Positions 43,112-52,298 of a DNA stretch of 64,000 bases are shown here, piece by piece. A program made the position numbers and the translations under genes. Origin of the DNA: Ohtaekwangia sp. (lineage in GTDB: Bacteria; Bacteroidota; Bacteroidia; Cytophagales; Cyclobacteriaceae); the NCBI GenBank assembly GCA_021155195.1, contig JAJNPV010000049.1, forward strand, positions 310,001-374,000, read 5' to 3'. Under the pieces are notes generated by a model. The model saw nothing but the letters and a program-made list of their open reading frames with translations. It did no database searches and was not told where the DNA came from. The number at the start of each line of letters is the position of its first letter. The stretch's first letter is position 1.

Positions 43112-45913
43112 ATGAGAAACATAAGACAATGCGTTTTCCTGATCTGCATCTTTCTCTTTGCTTGTTCAACAAAAGATACGGATACGATAACCTCGATTGC
43201 AAAACCAGAAGCCAATCGGTTTACGCCTGTTGGTATCACACCGGCAGGTTCGCTGGATGAACCCATGGTATTTGAAGTGCTGCCAGATGAATCAGTCATT
43301 ATTATTGAGCGCGGAGGTAATATTAAAAAATGGGATGCGGCCACTGAGTCAATAAAAACAATTGGAAACATTCCTGTTTTCACGCACAGTGAACAAGGGC
43401 TTGTGGGAATGACTCTTGATCCTGATTTCCAAACCAATCATTGGATCTATCTCTATTATGCAGATGCTTCCGTGAGTAAATTTTTTCTTACCCGGTGGGA
43501 TATTATCAACGATTCATTAATTCAAGAAAGTAAAAAAGTATTAGTAGAAGTACCCAGCGATCGCGAAGGCACGAGCCACACCGGTGGTGGCATGACATGG
43601 GATGCAAATAAAAATCTTTACCTCACCGTGGGTAATAATACTGGCAACTCACTTTATTCGCAAACAGACGAACGACCCGATCGTGTTCAATTTGATGATC
43701 AGCGAGGCGCTGCCAATACGAACGACTTACGTGGAAAAATTTTACGCATTCACCCTGAAGCCGATGGTTCATACACAATCCCCGATGGGAATCTCTTCCC
43801 GAAAGGAATGGAAAAAACACGACCAGAGATTTATATCATGGGCAATCGAAATCCCTGGCGTGTTTCAGTAGATTCAAAAACCGGATTTCTTTATTGGGGT
43901 GAAGTAGGACCCGATGCCGACCGCGATTCGGAAAAAGGACCGATGGGGTATGACGAATTGAATCAAGCAAAACAACCGGGATTTTTCGGATGGCCTTATT
44001 TTATCGGTGAAAACAACGCGTATCCGATGTATGATTACGTGAACAATGTAATAGGCGTAAAACAAGATTCTATTAAGCCGATTAATAAATCAAAAAATAA
44101 TACCGGTCTTACAGAACTACCTCCCGCGCAACCCGCACTCATCTCTTACCCTTATGGAGCTTCCAAAAAATTTCCATTAGTAGGTTCCAGCTCACGATGC
44201 GCCATTGGTGGGCCAATCTACCATCGCGCGGATTTTAAAAATGCTAGACGACATTATCCTGAATATTATGAAGGAAAATGGTTGGCTGCCGATCTATCAC
44301 GCTTTTGGATTATGGCGATTAGCTTAGATGAAAAGGGAAATTATGTTGGTATGGAACGATTCGTGCCAGACTATCATCCCCGCCAACCCATTGATATTAA
44401 ATTTGGACCGACCGGAGATTTATATGTATTGGAGTATGGTGGCAACACCGCTAATTCCGGAATCGAATCACGCTTAGTGCGCATAGAATATAATGCAGGA
44501 AACAGAAAACCAATCGTTCAAATTACGGCTAACAAACAAGGTGGTGATGTTCCTTTATCTATTAAGCTATCCTCACAAGGTTCGATGGATTATGATGGTG
44601 ATTCATTAAACTATAATTGGAAAATTTCATCGGAAGGGAAAGCTGATCTTACCTCAATCGATAAAAAATATGAAATTGTATTAAATCAACCCGGCATCTA
44701 TAAGGCAACCTTAACGGTTAGTGATCCTAAAGGTCTTTCGAATTCCGAATCAGTCCAAATAATTGCCGGGAACGAACCGCCTGTTGTTGAGTTGGTTGTA
44801 AAAGGGAATCAAAGCTTTTTCTTTTCTGGAACAAAAATTCAATATGCAACTCGCGTAACCGACAAAGAAGATGGCTCGCTGGCCGATAAGAAAATATCTC
44901 CTGAAGAAGTTGCCATCAGTATTGACTACTTATCGGAAGGATTCGATTACCCAGCCATAGCCGTGGGGCATCAGGAAGTATCGCGCTTTGCCCTTGCTAA
45001 ATCACTGATGGCTCAAAGTGATTGCCGTACGTGCCACAACGAAAAGGAAAAAGGTATCGGTCCTTCATTCAATGCGATTGCAAAAAAGTATAAACACGAT
45101 TTAAAAACTACAGACCAATTAATTGATAAAATAAGAAATGGAAGTTCAGGCGCCTGGAATTTAGAAACCGCCATGCCCGCCCATCCATTGATTACAGCGG
45201 CAAATGCACGGGTTATTGTGAATTACATTCTCAATCACGAAACCAAAATCGGGGCTCCTGTTTCAGGAGAATATCTTCCTCAAATACCTGGTCAGGATAA
45301 TGGCTTGGGTACATTTATTTTCAGGGCTGCTTACGCAGATAAAGGAAATAATTCAATTCCGAGTCTATTTTTCGAATCAGTAGTGGTGTTGCGAAGCCCA
45401 AAATTAATTCCGGTAAACGCAGCCGTTCAACAAAATGTAATCCGCGATCAACTAGATGAATATACGTTCCTTACCGCCCGGCCAAATTCATTTATTGGAT
45501 TTAATAATCTTGATCTTACGGGCATTAAAGAAATTTCTATTCAACCCAATTGGCATTTGTATGATATCTATAAAGGTGGCAAGATTGAAGTACGGTTAGA
45601 TTCCGAAACAGGAGAACTGATCGGTGAAACAGAACTAATGCCTAAGCAATTTAACGTACGCTATCGGGGTGCTTTTGCTCCGCCACCCGGAAGTGCAGAA
45701 AAAGGAGTTGAAGTGGACAAAAGTTTGCCACGGTTAGATTTAGCCAAATTTTTTGGACGAGGATCTGATAAGAGTTCTTTTACAATACCTTCAATAATTG
45801 CTCTTAAAAAAGAAGTTAATGGTTTTCACTCACTCTATTTTACATTTATGAATAACCAGGCAAAACCAGAAGACTCATTGTTCCCAATTTCATCCATCAC
45901 TGTAAAGAATTAG
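43112..45913 (+). CDS. Glucose/sorbosone dehydrogenase-like protein fused to PKD and cytochrome c domains, lipoprotein
   Basis: Start at 43112 (MRNIRQCVFLICIFLFACSTK) gives a lipobox FACS; an ATG at 43103 overlapping the pseudogene stop is an alternative. Of about 933 residues, the first about 440 form a soluble sugar dehydrogenase (PQQ-type) propeller (EQGLVGMTLDPDF, TSHTGGGMTWDANKNLY, GNRNPWRVSVDSKTG, DLYVLEYGG), followed by a PKD domain (GDVPLSIKLSSQGSMDYDGDSL). Next comes a heme-binding cytochrome c domain (CRTCH at about residue 638, TAMPAHP axial Met), and a beta-sandwich tail. It would oxidise a sugar outside the cytoplasm and pass electrons straight to its own heme. Next gene starts one base after the stop. 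Confidence 0.85.
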   Translation: MRNIRQCVFLICIFLFACSTKDTDTITSIAKPEANRFTPVGITPAGSLDEPMVFEVLPDESVIIIERGGNIKKWDAATESIKTIGNIPVFTHSEQGLVGMTLDPDFQTNHWIYLYYADASVSKFFLTRWDIINDSLIQESKKVLVEVPSDREGTSHTGGGMTWDANKNLYLTVGNNTGNSLYSQTDERPDRVQFDDQRGAANTNDLRGKILRIHPEADGSYTIPDGNLFPKGMEKTRPEIYIMGNRNPWRVSVDSKTGFLYWGEVGPDADRDSEKGPMGYDELNQAKQPGFFGWPYFIGENNAYPMYDYVNNVIGVKQDSIKPINKSKNNTGLTELPPAQPALISYPYGASKKFPLVGSSSRCAIGGPIYHRADFKNARRHYPEYYEGKWLAADLSRFWIMAISLDEKGNYVGMERFVPDYHPRQPIDIKFGPTGDLYVLEYGGNTANSGIESRLVRIEYNAGNRKPIVQITANKQGGDVPLSIKLSSQGSMDYDGDSLNYNWKISSEGKADLTSIDKKYEIVLNQPGIYKATLTVSDPKGLSNSESVQIIAGNEPPVVELVVKGNQSFFFSGTKIQYATRVTDKEDGSLADKKISPEEVAISIDYLSEGFDYPAIAVGHQEVSRFALAKSLMAQSDCRTCHNEKEKGIGPSFNAIAKKYKHDLKTTDQLIDKIRNGSSGAWNLETAMPAHPLITAANARVIVNYILNHETKIGAPVSGEYLPQIPGQDNGLGTFIFRAAYADKGNNSIPSLFFESVVVLRSPKLIPVNAAVQQNVIRDQLDEYTFLTARPNSFIGFNNLDLTGIKEISIQPNWHLYDIYKGGKIEVRLDSETGELIGETELMPKQFNVRYRGAFAPPPGSAEKGVEVDKSLPRLDLAKFFGRGSDKSSFTIPSIIALKKEVNGFHSLYFTFMNNQAKPEDSLFPISSITVKN

Positions 45914-46747
45914 ATGAAAAGCATATTGATCATTCTTTTCTGCTTTATAACTCTTTCCAGATTGCATGGCCAGGTAAAACCAGATTATACCAATAGCATC
46001 GGAATGACCTTCATGGAAATTAAGCCTGGCACTATGATCGTTGGTAAGTTTCAACCTACAACTTCTAAGTTTGGATTTCTTGAGCAATACAGAAAAAACG
46101 ATTCGGATGATATGGGGCTTCCAAACTTATCAGACAATGAGTATAAAATGTCGGATGACTTATCCAGAAAAGCAGCTAGACCCGGATTTAGTGTCACCAT
46201 TTCAAAATCATACTTCATTGGCCAATTTGAAGTTACACAAGCGCAATGGAAAAAAGTGATGGGCAACAATCCTTCTTACTTTAAAGAGTTACCAAATGCC
46301 GACCAACATCCGGTTGAAAATGTAAGCTGGAAGGATGCCCGGGCGTTCGTTAAAAAATTAAACAAACTGGAAAAAGGAAAAGCAACCTACAGGTTGCCAA
46401 CCGAATTTGAATGGGAGTATGCAGCGCGCGCTGGAGCTACTGATGATATTGCATGGAAAGATATTCATGCAACTGCCCAAATCGCAAAACAATCTACTCA
46501 GCCTGTTGGTCAAAAGTTACCGAATGCATGGGGCTTGTATGATATGCTTGGCAATGTATGGGAATGGACACAAGATTATTACAATGAAGAACTATTTGCC
46601 GATCCGGTTATTATAAAGAAAGGCAAACAACATGTTCTTAAAGGCGCTCCCTTTTATGGCGATGTTAAAAACGCAACCTACATGACACATGCCGGTGGTC
46701 CGGGAAGTAAATACGATGTGGGGTTTAGAGTGGTAATGGAAAAATAG
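45914..46747 (+). CDS. SUMF1/formylglycine-generating-enzyme-like exported protein
   Basis: The 277-residue protein has a signal peptide (MKSILIILFCFITLSRLHGQ) and the SUMF1 layout: NSIGMTFMEIKPGTMIVG, FIGQFEVTQAQWKKVMGNNPSY, HPVENVSWKDARAFVKKLN, YRLPTEFEWEYAARAGAT, NAWGLYDMLGNVWEWTQDYY and GFRVVME. Fold members activate sulfatases or serve as carbohydrate-binding or C-type-lectin-like modules; the paired active-site cysteines of true generating enzymes are not seen, so an enzymatic role is doubtful. It begins directly after the sugar dehydrogenase stop. Confidence 0.83.
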   Translation: MKSILIILFCFITLSRLHGQVKPDYTNSIGMTFMEIKPGTMIVGKFQPTTSKFGFLEQYRKNDSDDMGLPNLSDNEYKMSDDLSRKAARPGFSVTISKSYFIGQFEVTQAQWKKVMGNNPSYFKELPNADQHPVENVSWKDARAFVKKLNKLEKGKATYRLPTEFEWEYAARAGATDDIAWKDIHATAQIAKQSTQPVGQKLPNAWGLYDMLGNVWEWTQDYYNEELFADPVIIKKGKQHVLKGAPFYGDVKNATYMTHAGGPGSKYDVGFRVVMEK

Positions 46748-46780
46748 TAAGTGTATTCGGTAAATAAAATGTTTGAGTAA

Positions 46781-47461
46781 GTGACGAAGTTTATTTTAAT
46801 ACTACTATTCACGCTAATCATGGGTTTTAGTAATGCTCAAATTCCAGAGGGATTTAAGCCGCTATTCAATGGAAAGAACTTGAAAGGCTGGCACATAAGC
46901 CGGACGACCCATCAAGGCACAACACCTAACTTTAGTGTTGAGGGTAATGCAATTGTTGCAAGACAAGAACCCTACGGGCAGGGTGGGTTGTTAATGACGA
47001 ATGAAACGTTCCGCGATTTTGAACTTTACCTCGAAATAAAAATTGATTCGTTTGCCAATGGTGGAATTTTTCTTCGATCGAACGAGGGTGGAGCTGCTTA
47101 CCAAATTGAGTTGGTACTTCCAGGCAACACAGGCGATCTTTTGGGTGAACGTATTCCCGTTAGTAAACCAGCCTCAGCCAATCGGTTAAAAGAAGTTTGG
47201 AAAACAGGTGATTGGAATTCCTTTCGAATCAGAATGATTGGCGAAATTCCGCACCTTACTCTTTGGATCAATGGTGTTGAGATGTGGGATGTGCAACAAA
47301 CAAAAAATGATTTTCTTGCAGGCGCCACTGAAGGAATGATTGCTTTGCAATGCCACTGGACTGCCGTATATTCACCTGCTGCCAGTAAGGGAATGCCATT
47401 ATCTTCCTGGCGTCCAAATGCTGCGCATTGCTATAGAAATATTGCTATCAAAAAATTATAA
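46781..47461 (+). CDS. DUF1080 (3-keto-disaccharide hydrolase family) exported protein
   Basis: From the GTG at 46781 the 226-residue protein has a signal peptide (TKFILILLFTLIMGFSNAQ). The DUF1080 pattern follows: EGFKPLFNGKNLKGWHIS, GGLLMTNETFRDFELYLEIKIDSFANGGIFLRSNEGGAAYQIEL, KTGDWNSFRIRMIGEIPHLTLWINGVEMWD. It is a jelly-roll domain, and family members are reported to act on 3-keto-glycosides. Placed in a run with a cytochrome-linked sugar dehydrogenase, a split of oxidised sugars is plausible. The substrate is inferred. Confidence 0.85.
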   Translation: MTKFILILLFTLIMGFSNAQIPEGFKPLFNGKNLKGWHISRTTHQGTTPNFSVEGNAIVARQEPYGQGGLLMTNETFRDFELYLEIKIDSFANGGIFLRSNEGGAAYQIELVLPGNTGDLLGERIPVSKPASANRLKEVWKTGDWNSFRIRMIGEIPHLTLWINGVEMWDVQQTKNDFLAGATEGMIALQCHWTAVYSPAASKGMPLSSWRPNAAHCYRNIAIKKL

Positions 47462-47485
47462 TCTATTATCAACTTACTTTCTACC

Positions 47486-49093
47486 ATGAAAAAAATATTT
47501 TCCTCACTTATCCTTCTCAGCTGCACACTAAGTTTTAATCAAGTTGCATTCGCGCAACAAGAAATTCCTTTGTACAAGGGAGCTGTTCCTAATTCACAAG
47601 TACCTACTACTCCACTTGATACATCGATGGTAAAAGGAACAAAAGATAATATTGATCGCGTGATGGGAGTTGTAAAACCTACGCTCACAGTTTTTCTTCC
47701 TGATCCCGCCAAGGCAACAGGCTCGGCTGTAATAATTTGTCCGGGTGGTGGCTATTGGATTTTAGCTATGAGTCATGAAGGCTACGATGTTGCAAAGCGA
47801 TTGAATGAAGAAGGCATTGCTGCATTTGTACTAAAGTATAGGCTGCCAAAAGGTGGCGTAATGGTTGACAAACGTATTGGCCCCCTGCAAGATGCTCAGC
47901 GCGCTATTCAATTGGTACGCGAGAATGCCAAAGCATGGAATCTCAATCCCAATAAAATTGGAATCATGGGCTCTTCTGCGGGTGGGCACCTCGCCTCTAC
48001 GGCTGGTACTCATTTTCAAAAAGCAGTGATAGAAAATCCTAACAACACAAGCTTACGTCCTGATTTTATGATTTTGAATTATCCGGTCATTAGTTTTTCA
48101 GATAGTCTTACGCATCAGGGTTCGCGACAAAATTTAATTGGCACCAAAGTTTTTGCGAATGGTGAGAAACTTCCAACAAAGGCAAGTGAATTAGGGATGT
48201 CTGCCGAAGATGTGGCTGAGTATTCCAATGAATTGCATGTCACTTCCAAAACTCCGCCTACTTTTATTACTTCAGCGTTGACAGATAATGTTGTTCCGGT
48301 TGGCAATACATTAGCTTTTGTTGCTGCATTGGTACAACATAAAGTACCGGTTGAAACATTTTTCTATGCCAAAGGACCCCATGGTTTTGGGATGACAAAC
48401 AAAACTGCGAAGGAACAATGGATTGATGCCTGCTTACAATGGATTAAGAAAAATTTTGATCAGCCCCCAATGGATTGGGCTAATCTCAAAAGATTTCAAA
48501 AAGACAATGAAAAAATACCGGTACCCAAAGCAAACGAGAACCGGGTTGTGTTTATGGGCAACTCTATTACCATTGGCTGGGAACGAGCTGACCCTGCCTT
48601 CTTTGAAGGAAAGCCATACATCAATCGTGGCATTAGCGGACAAACTACTCCGCAAATGGTACTTCGCTTTAAACAAGATGTAATCGACTTGAAACCAAAA
48701 GTGGTTGTGATCCTTGCGGGCACGAATGACATTGCCGGCAACACAGGCCCGATGACACTCGAACAAACACGCGATAATATCATTACCATGGTGCAATTGG
48801 CTAAGGCGAATGGAATCAAAGTAGTGATCTCATCCATCATTCCTGCGTTTGATTATCCTTGGAAACCGGGAATGGAACCAGCCGGAAAAATTGTTGCCAT
48901 AAATAAAATGCTAAAAGAATATGCGAGCAAAAATAATATCGTGTACCTCGATTATTTTTCGGCCATGGTTGATGAACGAAATGGATTAAGGAAAGATTTA
49001 GGCAATGATGGCGTGCATCCTAATTTAGTTGGCTATAAAATTATGGAACCCCTTGCTGAGAAGGCGATTGCTGAAGCACTGAAAAGGAAATGA
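47486..49093 (+). CDS. Alpha/beta-hydrolase fused to GDSL/SGNH esterase, exported
   Basis: A signal peptide (to FAQ, about residue 24) leads a two-enzyme protein of 535 residues. The first half is an acetylxylan-esterase-like alpha/beta hydrolase: CPGGGYWILAMSHEG, KIGIMGSSAGGHLAS (nucleophile in GSSAGG), DNVVPVGNT and GPHGFG for Asp and His. The second half is SGNH: VVFMGNSITIGW (block I), NRGISGQTT (block II), VVVILAGTNDIAG (block III), NDGVHPNLVGY (block V with Asp-His). Such fusions remove acetyl or other ester groups from plant-type polysaccharides. It is last in the run of secreted sugar enzymes and converges on the Nudix-regulator gene, 1 bp apart. Confidence 0.86.
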   Translation: MKKIFSSLILLSCTLSFNQVAFAQQEIPLYKGAVPNSQVPTTPLDTSMVKGTKDNIDRVMGVVKPTLTVFLPDPAKATGSAVIICPGGGYWILAMSHEGYDVAKRLNEEGIAAFVLKYRLPKGGVMVDKRIGPLQDAQRAIQLVRENAKAWNLNPNKIGIMGSSAGGHLASTAGTHFQKAVIENPNNTSLRPDFMILNYPVISFSDSLTHQGSRQNLIGTKVFANGEKLPTKASELGMSAEDVAEYSNELHVTSKTPPTFITSALTDNVVPVGNTLAFVAALVQHKVPVETFFYAKGPHGFGMTNKTAKEQWIDACLQWIKKNFDQPPMDWANLKRFQKDNEKIPVPKANENRVVFMGNSITIGWERADPAFFEGKPYINRGISGQTTPQMVLRFKQDVIDLKPKVVVILAGTNDIAGNTGPMTLEQTRDNIITMVQLAKANGIKVVISSIIPAFDYPWKPGMEPAGKIVAINKMLKEYASKNNIVYLDYFSAMVDERNGLRKDLGNDGVHPNLVGYKIMEPLAEKAIAEALKRK

Positions 49094-49094
49094 G

Positions 49095-49832
49095 TTACCA
49101 ACTCGATTTCACTCCTTGTTTTAACGCCTGAGCATATTTTTTCTTGTCGAATGTATAAAGAAAAGGCGCTTTGTGTGCACCACCGATTTTCCGTTCCTTT
49201 AGCTTGACTAAAAAATCCAATACTAAGATTTTCTTTTGAAAATTTCTACGATCCAATTTTTCATCTAAAATCGTTTCATACAGGCGTTGAAGTTCAGGCA
49301 TTGTAAACTTGCCTGGCAAAAGATTATACCCAACGGGGTGGTCATTCAAATCAAACCGAATGGCCTCCAGTGCCTTGTTCATAATTTGTTTATGATCATA
49401 AATCAAGGAGGGTACTTTATGAACATCCCACCATTTACAATCGGTACTCAGGATATCAGGGCGAGGTTTCACCTTTGAAAATTCCACTAACGCATAATAC
49501 CCTACTGATATAAATCGCTTACTAATCCAGCTTTTGGGGTCACTGGTCTTCTTTCCTTTCTCGCGCATGGGATGACCAAACGTATGGAATTGTTGCAGAA
49601 AAATGTTTTTCAATCCTGTGCGCTCATATAAAACCCGAATGGCTGAATCATCAACCGACTCATCGTGCTTTACAAAACCACCTGGCAAGCACCACGGCCC
49701 CTCCTTCCATTTCAATAACAATACTTTTAGCTGATTGTCATGAAAACCAAAGATCACGCAATCCACAGAAATATGAGGTAGGAAAACTTTATCACCCTGA
49801 AAAATAAAATTCTTCAACTCCTTCGATTCCAT
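49095..49832 (-). CDS. NrtR-like Nudix-domain transcriptional regulator with degenerate Nudix box
   Basis: The 245 residues join an N-terminal Nudix domain (about 15-155) to a C-terminal winged helix (GKFTMPELQRLYETILDEKLDRRNFQKKILVLDFLV). This is the form of NrtR-family regulators, which in Bacteroidota control pentose and other sugar genes. The Nudix box (GGFVKHDESVDDSAIRVL, then YERTGL) lacks the Glu of the REU triplet and has Arg in place of the second Glu of EE, so it should bind but not hydrolyse its ligand. It is divergent from the GH3 gene, its probable target. Confidence 0.85.
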   Translation of the reverse strand: MESKELKNFIFQGDKVFLPHISVDCVIFGFHDNQLKVLLLKWKEGPWCLPGGFVKHDESVDDSAIRVLYERTGLKNIFLQQFHTFGHPMREKGKKTSDPKSWISKRFISVGYYALVEFSKVKPRPDILSTDCKWWDVHKVPSLIYDHKQIMNKALEAIRFDLNDHPVGYNLLPGKFTMPELQRLYETILDEKLDRRNFQKKILVLDFLVKLKERKIGGAHKAPFLYTFDKKKYAQALKQGVKSSW

Positions 49833-49952
49833 ACTACTAATTCCGCTACTGATTGGCCGATTTGTTTGGGCAATCTATAGAAGAATCTTGAAAAAACATT
49901 GGCAATTAAATATTATTGTGTTAGTTATACACATTGAAAATAAACCAATCTT
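49833..49952. promoter_or_regulatory. Divergent control region between Nudix regulator and GH3 gene
   Basis: This 120-bp gap contains GTGT-N7-ACAC (in GTGTTAGTTATACAC near 49918), a loose inverted repeat that could be an operator. No promoter box reaches consensus. The divergent layout implies that the regulator controls both directions. Confidence 0.35.
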
Positions 49953-52274
49953 ATGAGAACAATCTTGCAAATCTTTGCCGCCCTGTTTCTCCTTTCGGGA
50001 ATGATAGGGTGCGGACCCAAATGGACCGAAACAGAACAAGACGGTATAAAGACTGTAAAAAATGAGGGTGGAAAAACGTTAGGTTATTCTGCAGCTTCCG
50101 GGGTAACCATTCTTACCATAGACCGACTTGGATTCAAGGACCTCAATAAAAATAATGAACTGGATAAGTATGAAGATTGGCGCTCACCCGCTGACGAACG
50201 TGCAAAGGATTTGGCTTCTAAAATGAGCATAGAACAAATAGCAGGGTTAATGCTATATAGTGGTCATCAATCTATTCCGGCAGGGAGTCGCGGTTTTTTT
50301 GCAGCCACCTACAATGGAAAAGGCTTTGAAGAAAGTGGAGCGATAGCTAGCGATCTTACCGATCAGCAAAAAAAATTCTTGAGTACCGATAATTTAAGAC
50401 ACGTTCTTCTTACATCTGTTCAAAGTCCTGAAATTGCCGCACAATGGAATAACAATGCTCAGGCATTTGTTGAAGGATTAGGGGTGGGAATTCCTTCCAA
50501 CAACAGTTCTGATCCCAGACATGGAACCATTGCAAATGCTGAGTACAATGCCGGTGCCGGGGGAAGAATTTCTATGTGGCCAGGTTCATTAGGACTTGCG
50601 GCTACGTTTAATCCACAGTTGGTGGAACAATTTGGAAGCATTGCCGGAAAAGAGTATCGGGCATTGGGATTAACAACTGCACTCTCACCGCAAGTTGATA
50701 TCGCAACCGATCCACGCTGGTATCGCACCAGTGGTACGTTTGGTGAAGATCCCCATCTCTCTGCTGATATGGGCCGTGCCTACATTGACGGATTTCAAAC
50801 TTCTTCGGGTGACAAAGAAATTGCCGATGGCTGGGGATATGAAAGTGTAAACGCGATGGTGAAACATTGGCCGGGTGGTGGTTCCGGTGAAGCGGGTCGC
50901 GATGCTCATTACGGTGTTGGAAAATATGCTGTTTATCCAGGAAATAATTTTGAAATGCACATGATTCCATTTTTAGAAGGAGCCTTTAAATTGAAAGGCA
51001 AGACGCGAGCAGCATCTGCTGTTATGCCTTATTACACCATCTCTTACAATCAAGACACCAAGAATAACGAGAATGTGGGCAATGGGTACAATAAATATAT
51101 TATCCAGGATTTGTTGCGCGATAAATTTAATTATGATGGTGTGGTTTGCACGGATTGGTTAGTTACTGGTGATGAAACTGCTATTGATATTTTTATTACG
51201 GGAAAATCGTGGGGAGTAGAAAGTTTGTCGATTGCCGAAAGACATTATAAAGTGTTGATGGCGGGGGTTGATCAGTTTGGTGGTAATAACGATATGAAAC
51301 CAGTTATCGAAGCCTACAACATGGGCGTGAAAGAACATGGTGAAGAATTTATGCGGGCTCGCTTCGAACAATCGGCCGTGCGTTTGCTGAAAAATATTTT
51401 CCGCACTGGATTATTTGAAAATCCTTATCTTAATATAGAGGAATCTAAAAGCATTGTTGGTAATCCTGAATTTATGAAAGCCGGTTACGAAGCACAGTTA
51501 AAATCAGTGGTAATGCTAAAGAATAAAGCAAATGTCCTTCCTTTAGAAAAAAACAAAACGGTTTACATTCCTAAAAAATTTACACCTGCAGGAAGAAACT
51601 TTTTGGGCATGGAGACTCCTGAAAAATTAGAGTATCCGGCCAGTGTTGAAATCATAAAAAAATATTTTAAGGTAACAGACAATGCCGATGAAGCGGATAT
51701 AGCGTTGGTTTTTGTAGATAGTCCCACCTCTGGAATTGGCTACAATAGCGAAGACGCAAAAAAGGGAGGAAATGGATACGTACCAATTTCATTACAGTAT
51801 GGTGAGTATACCGCAAAGGAAGCTCGCGAAACGAGTATTGCCGGAGGAGATCCGCTTGAAAAAACTACCAACCGCAGTTACAAAAACAAAAAGAATAAAG
51901 CTATCAACATTACTGATCTTGGTATGATCAACGATACCTATAAGAAGATGAAAGGCAAACCTGTGATTGTTTCAGTTTATATGAATACACCCATGGTCTT
52001 TTCTGAGTTTGAAAAGAATGCCAACGCAATTTTGGCTCATTTCGGGGTTCAGGATCAGACATTGTTAGATCTTATGACTGGAGCGAATGAGCCCTCAGCT
52101 CTGTTACCATTGCAAATGCCTGCAAACATGATCACGGTAGAGAAGCAATTTGAAGATGTTCCTCATGATTTGGAATGCTATGTGGATGATCAGGGAAACA
52201 AATATGATTTTGGATACGGGTTAAATTGGAAGGGTGTGATCAGCGATGAGCGCACAAAGAAATATAAAAAGTAA
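49953..52274 (+). CDS. Glycoside hydrolase family 3 beta-glycosidase, lipoprotein
   Basis: The 773 residues start with a lipobox (MIGC, Cys about 20), then the GH3 barrel and second domain: MSIEQIAGLMLYSG, GIPSNNSSDPRHG, SPQVDIATDPRWYRTSGTFGEDPHL, VNAMVKHWPGGGSGEAGRDAHYG with the KHxxG-type substrate loop, GVVCTDW carrying the nucleophile Asp, and KSVVMLKNKANVLPLEKN in the second domain. It probably releases beta-linked glucose or similar from short glycosides in the periplasm. Sugar specificity is not fixed by the motifs. It is followed after 24 bp by the exported isomerase/epimerase-like gene. Confidence 0.86.
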   Translation: MRTILQIFAALFLLSGMIGCGPKWTETEQDGIKTVKNEGGKTLGYSAASGVTILTIDRLGFKDLNKNNELDKYEDWRSPADERAKDLASKMSIEQIAGLMLYSGHQSIPAGSRGFFAATYNGKGFEESGAIASDLTDQQKKFLSTDNLRHVLLTSVQSPEIAAQWNNNAQAFVEGLGVGIPSNNSSDPRHGTIANAEYNAGAGGRISMWPGSLGLAATFNPQLVEQFGSIAGKEYRALGLTTALSPQVDIATDPRWYRTSGTFGEDPHLSADMGRAYIDGFQTSSGDKEIADGWGYESVNAMVKHWPGGGSGEAGRDAHYGVGKYAVYPGNNFEMHMIPFLEGAFKLKGKTRAASAVMPYYTISYNQDTKNNENVGNGYNKYIIQDLLRDKFNYDGVVCTDWLVTGDETAIDIFITGKSWGVESLSIAERHYKVLMAGVDQFGGNNDMKPVIEAYNMGVKEHGEEFMRARFEQSAVRLLKNIFRTGLFENPYLNIEESKSIVGNPEFMKAGYEAQLKSVVMLKNKANVLPLEKNKTVYIPKKFTPAGRNFLGMETPEKLEYPASVEIIKKYFKVTDNADEADIALVFVDSPTSGIGYNSEDAKKGGNGYVPISLQYGEYTAKEARETSIAGGDPLEKTTNRSYKNKKNKAINITDLGMINDTYKKMKGKPVIVSVYMNTPMVFSEFEKNANAILAHFGVQDQTLLDLMTGANEPSALLPLQMPANMITVEKQFEDVPHDLECYVDDQGNKYDFGYGLNWKGVISDERTKKYKK

Positions 52275-52298
52275 ATCAAACGTTTGTAAACAATCACT

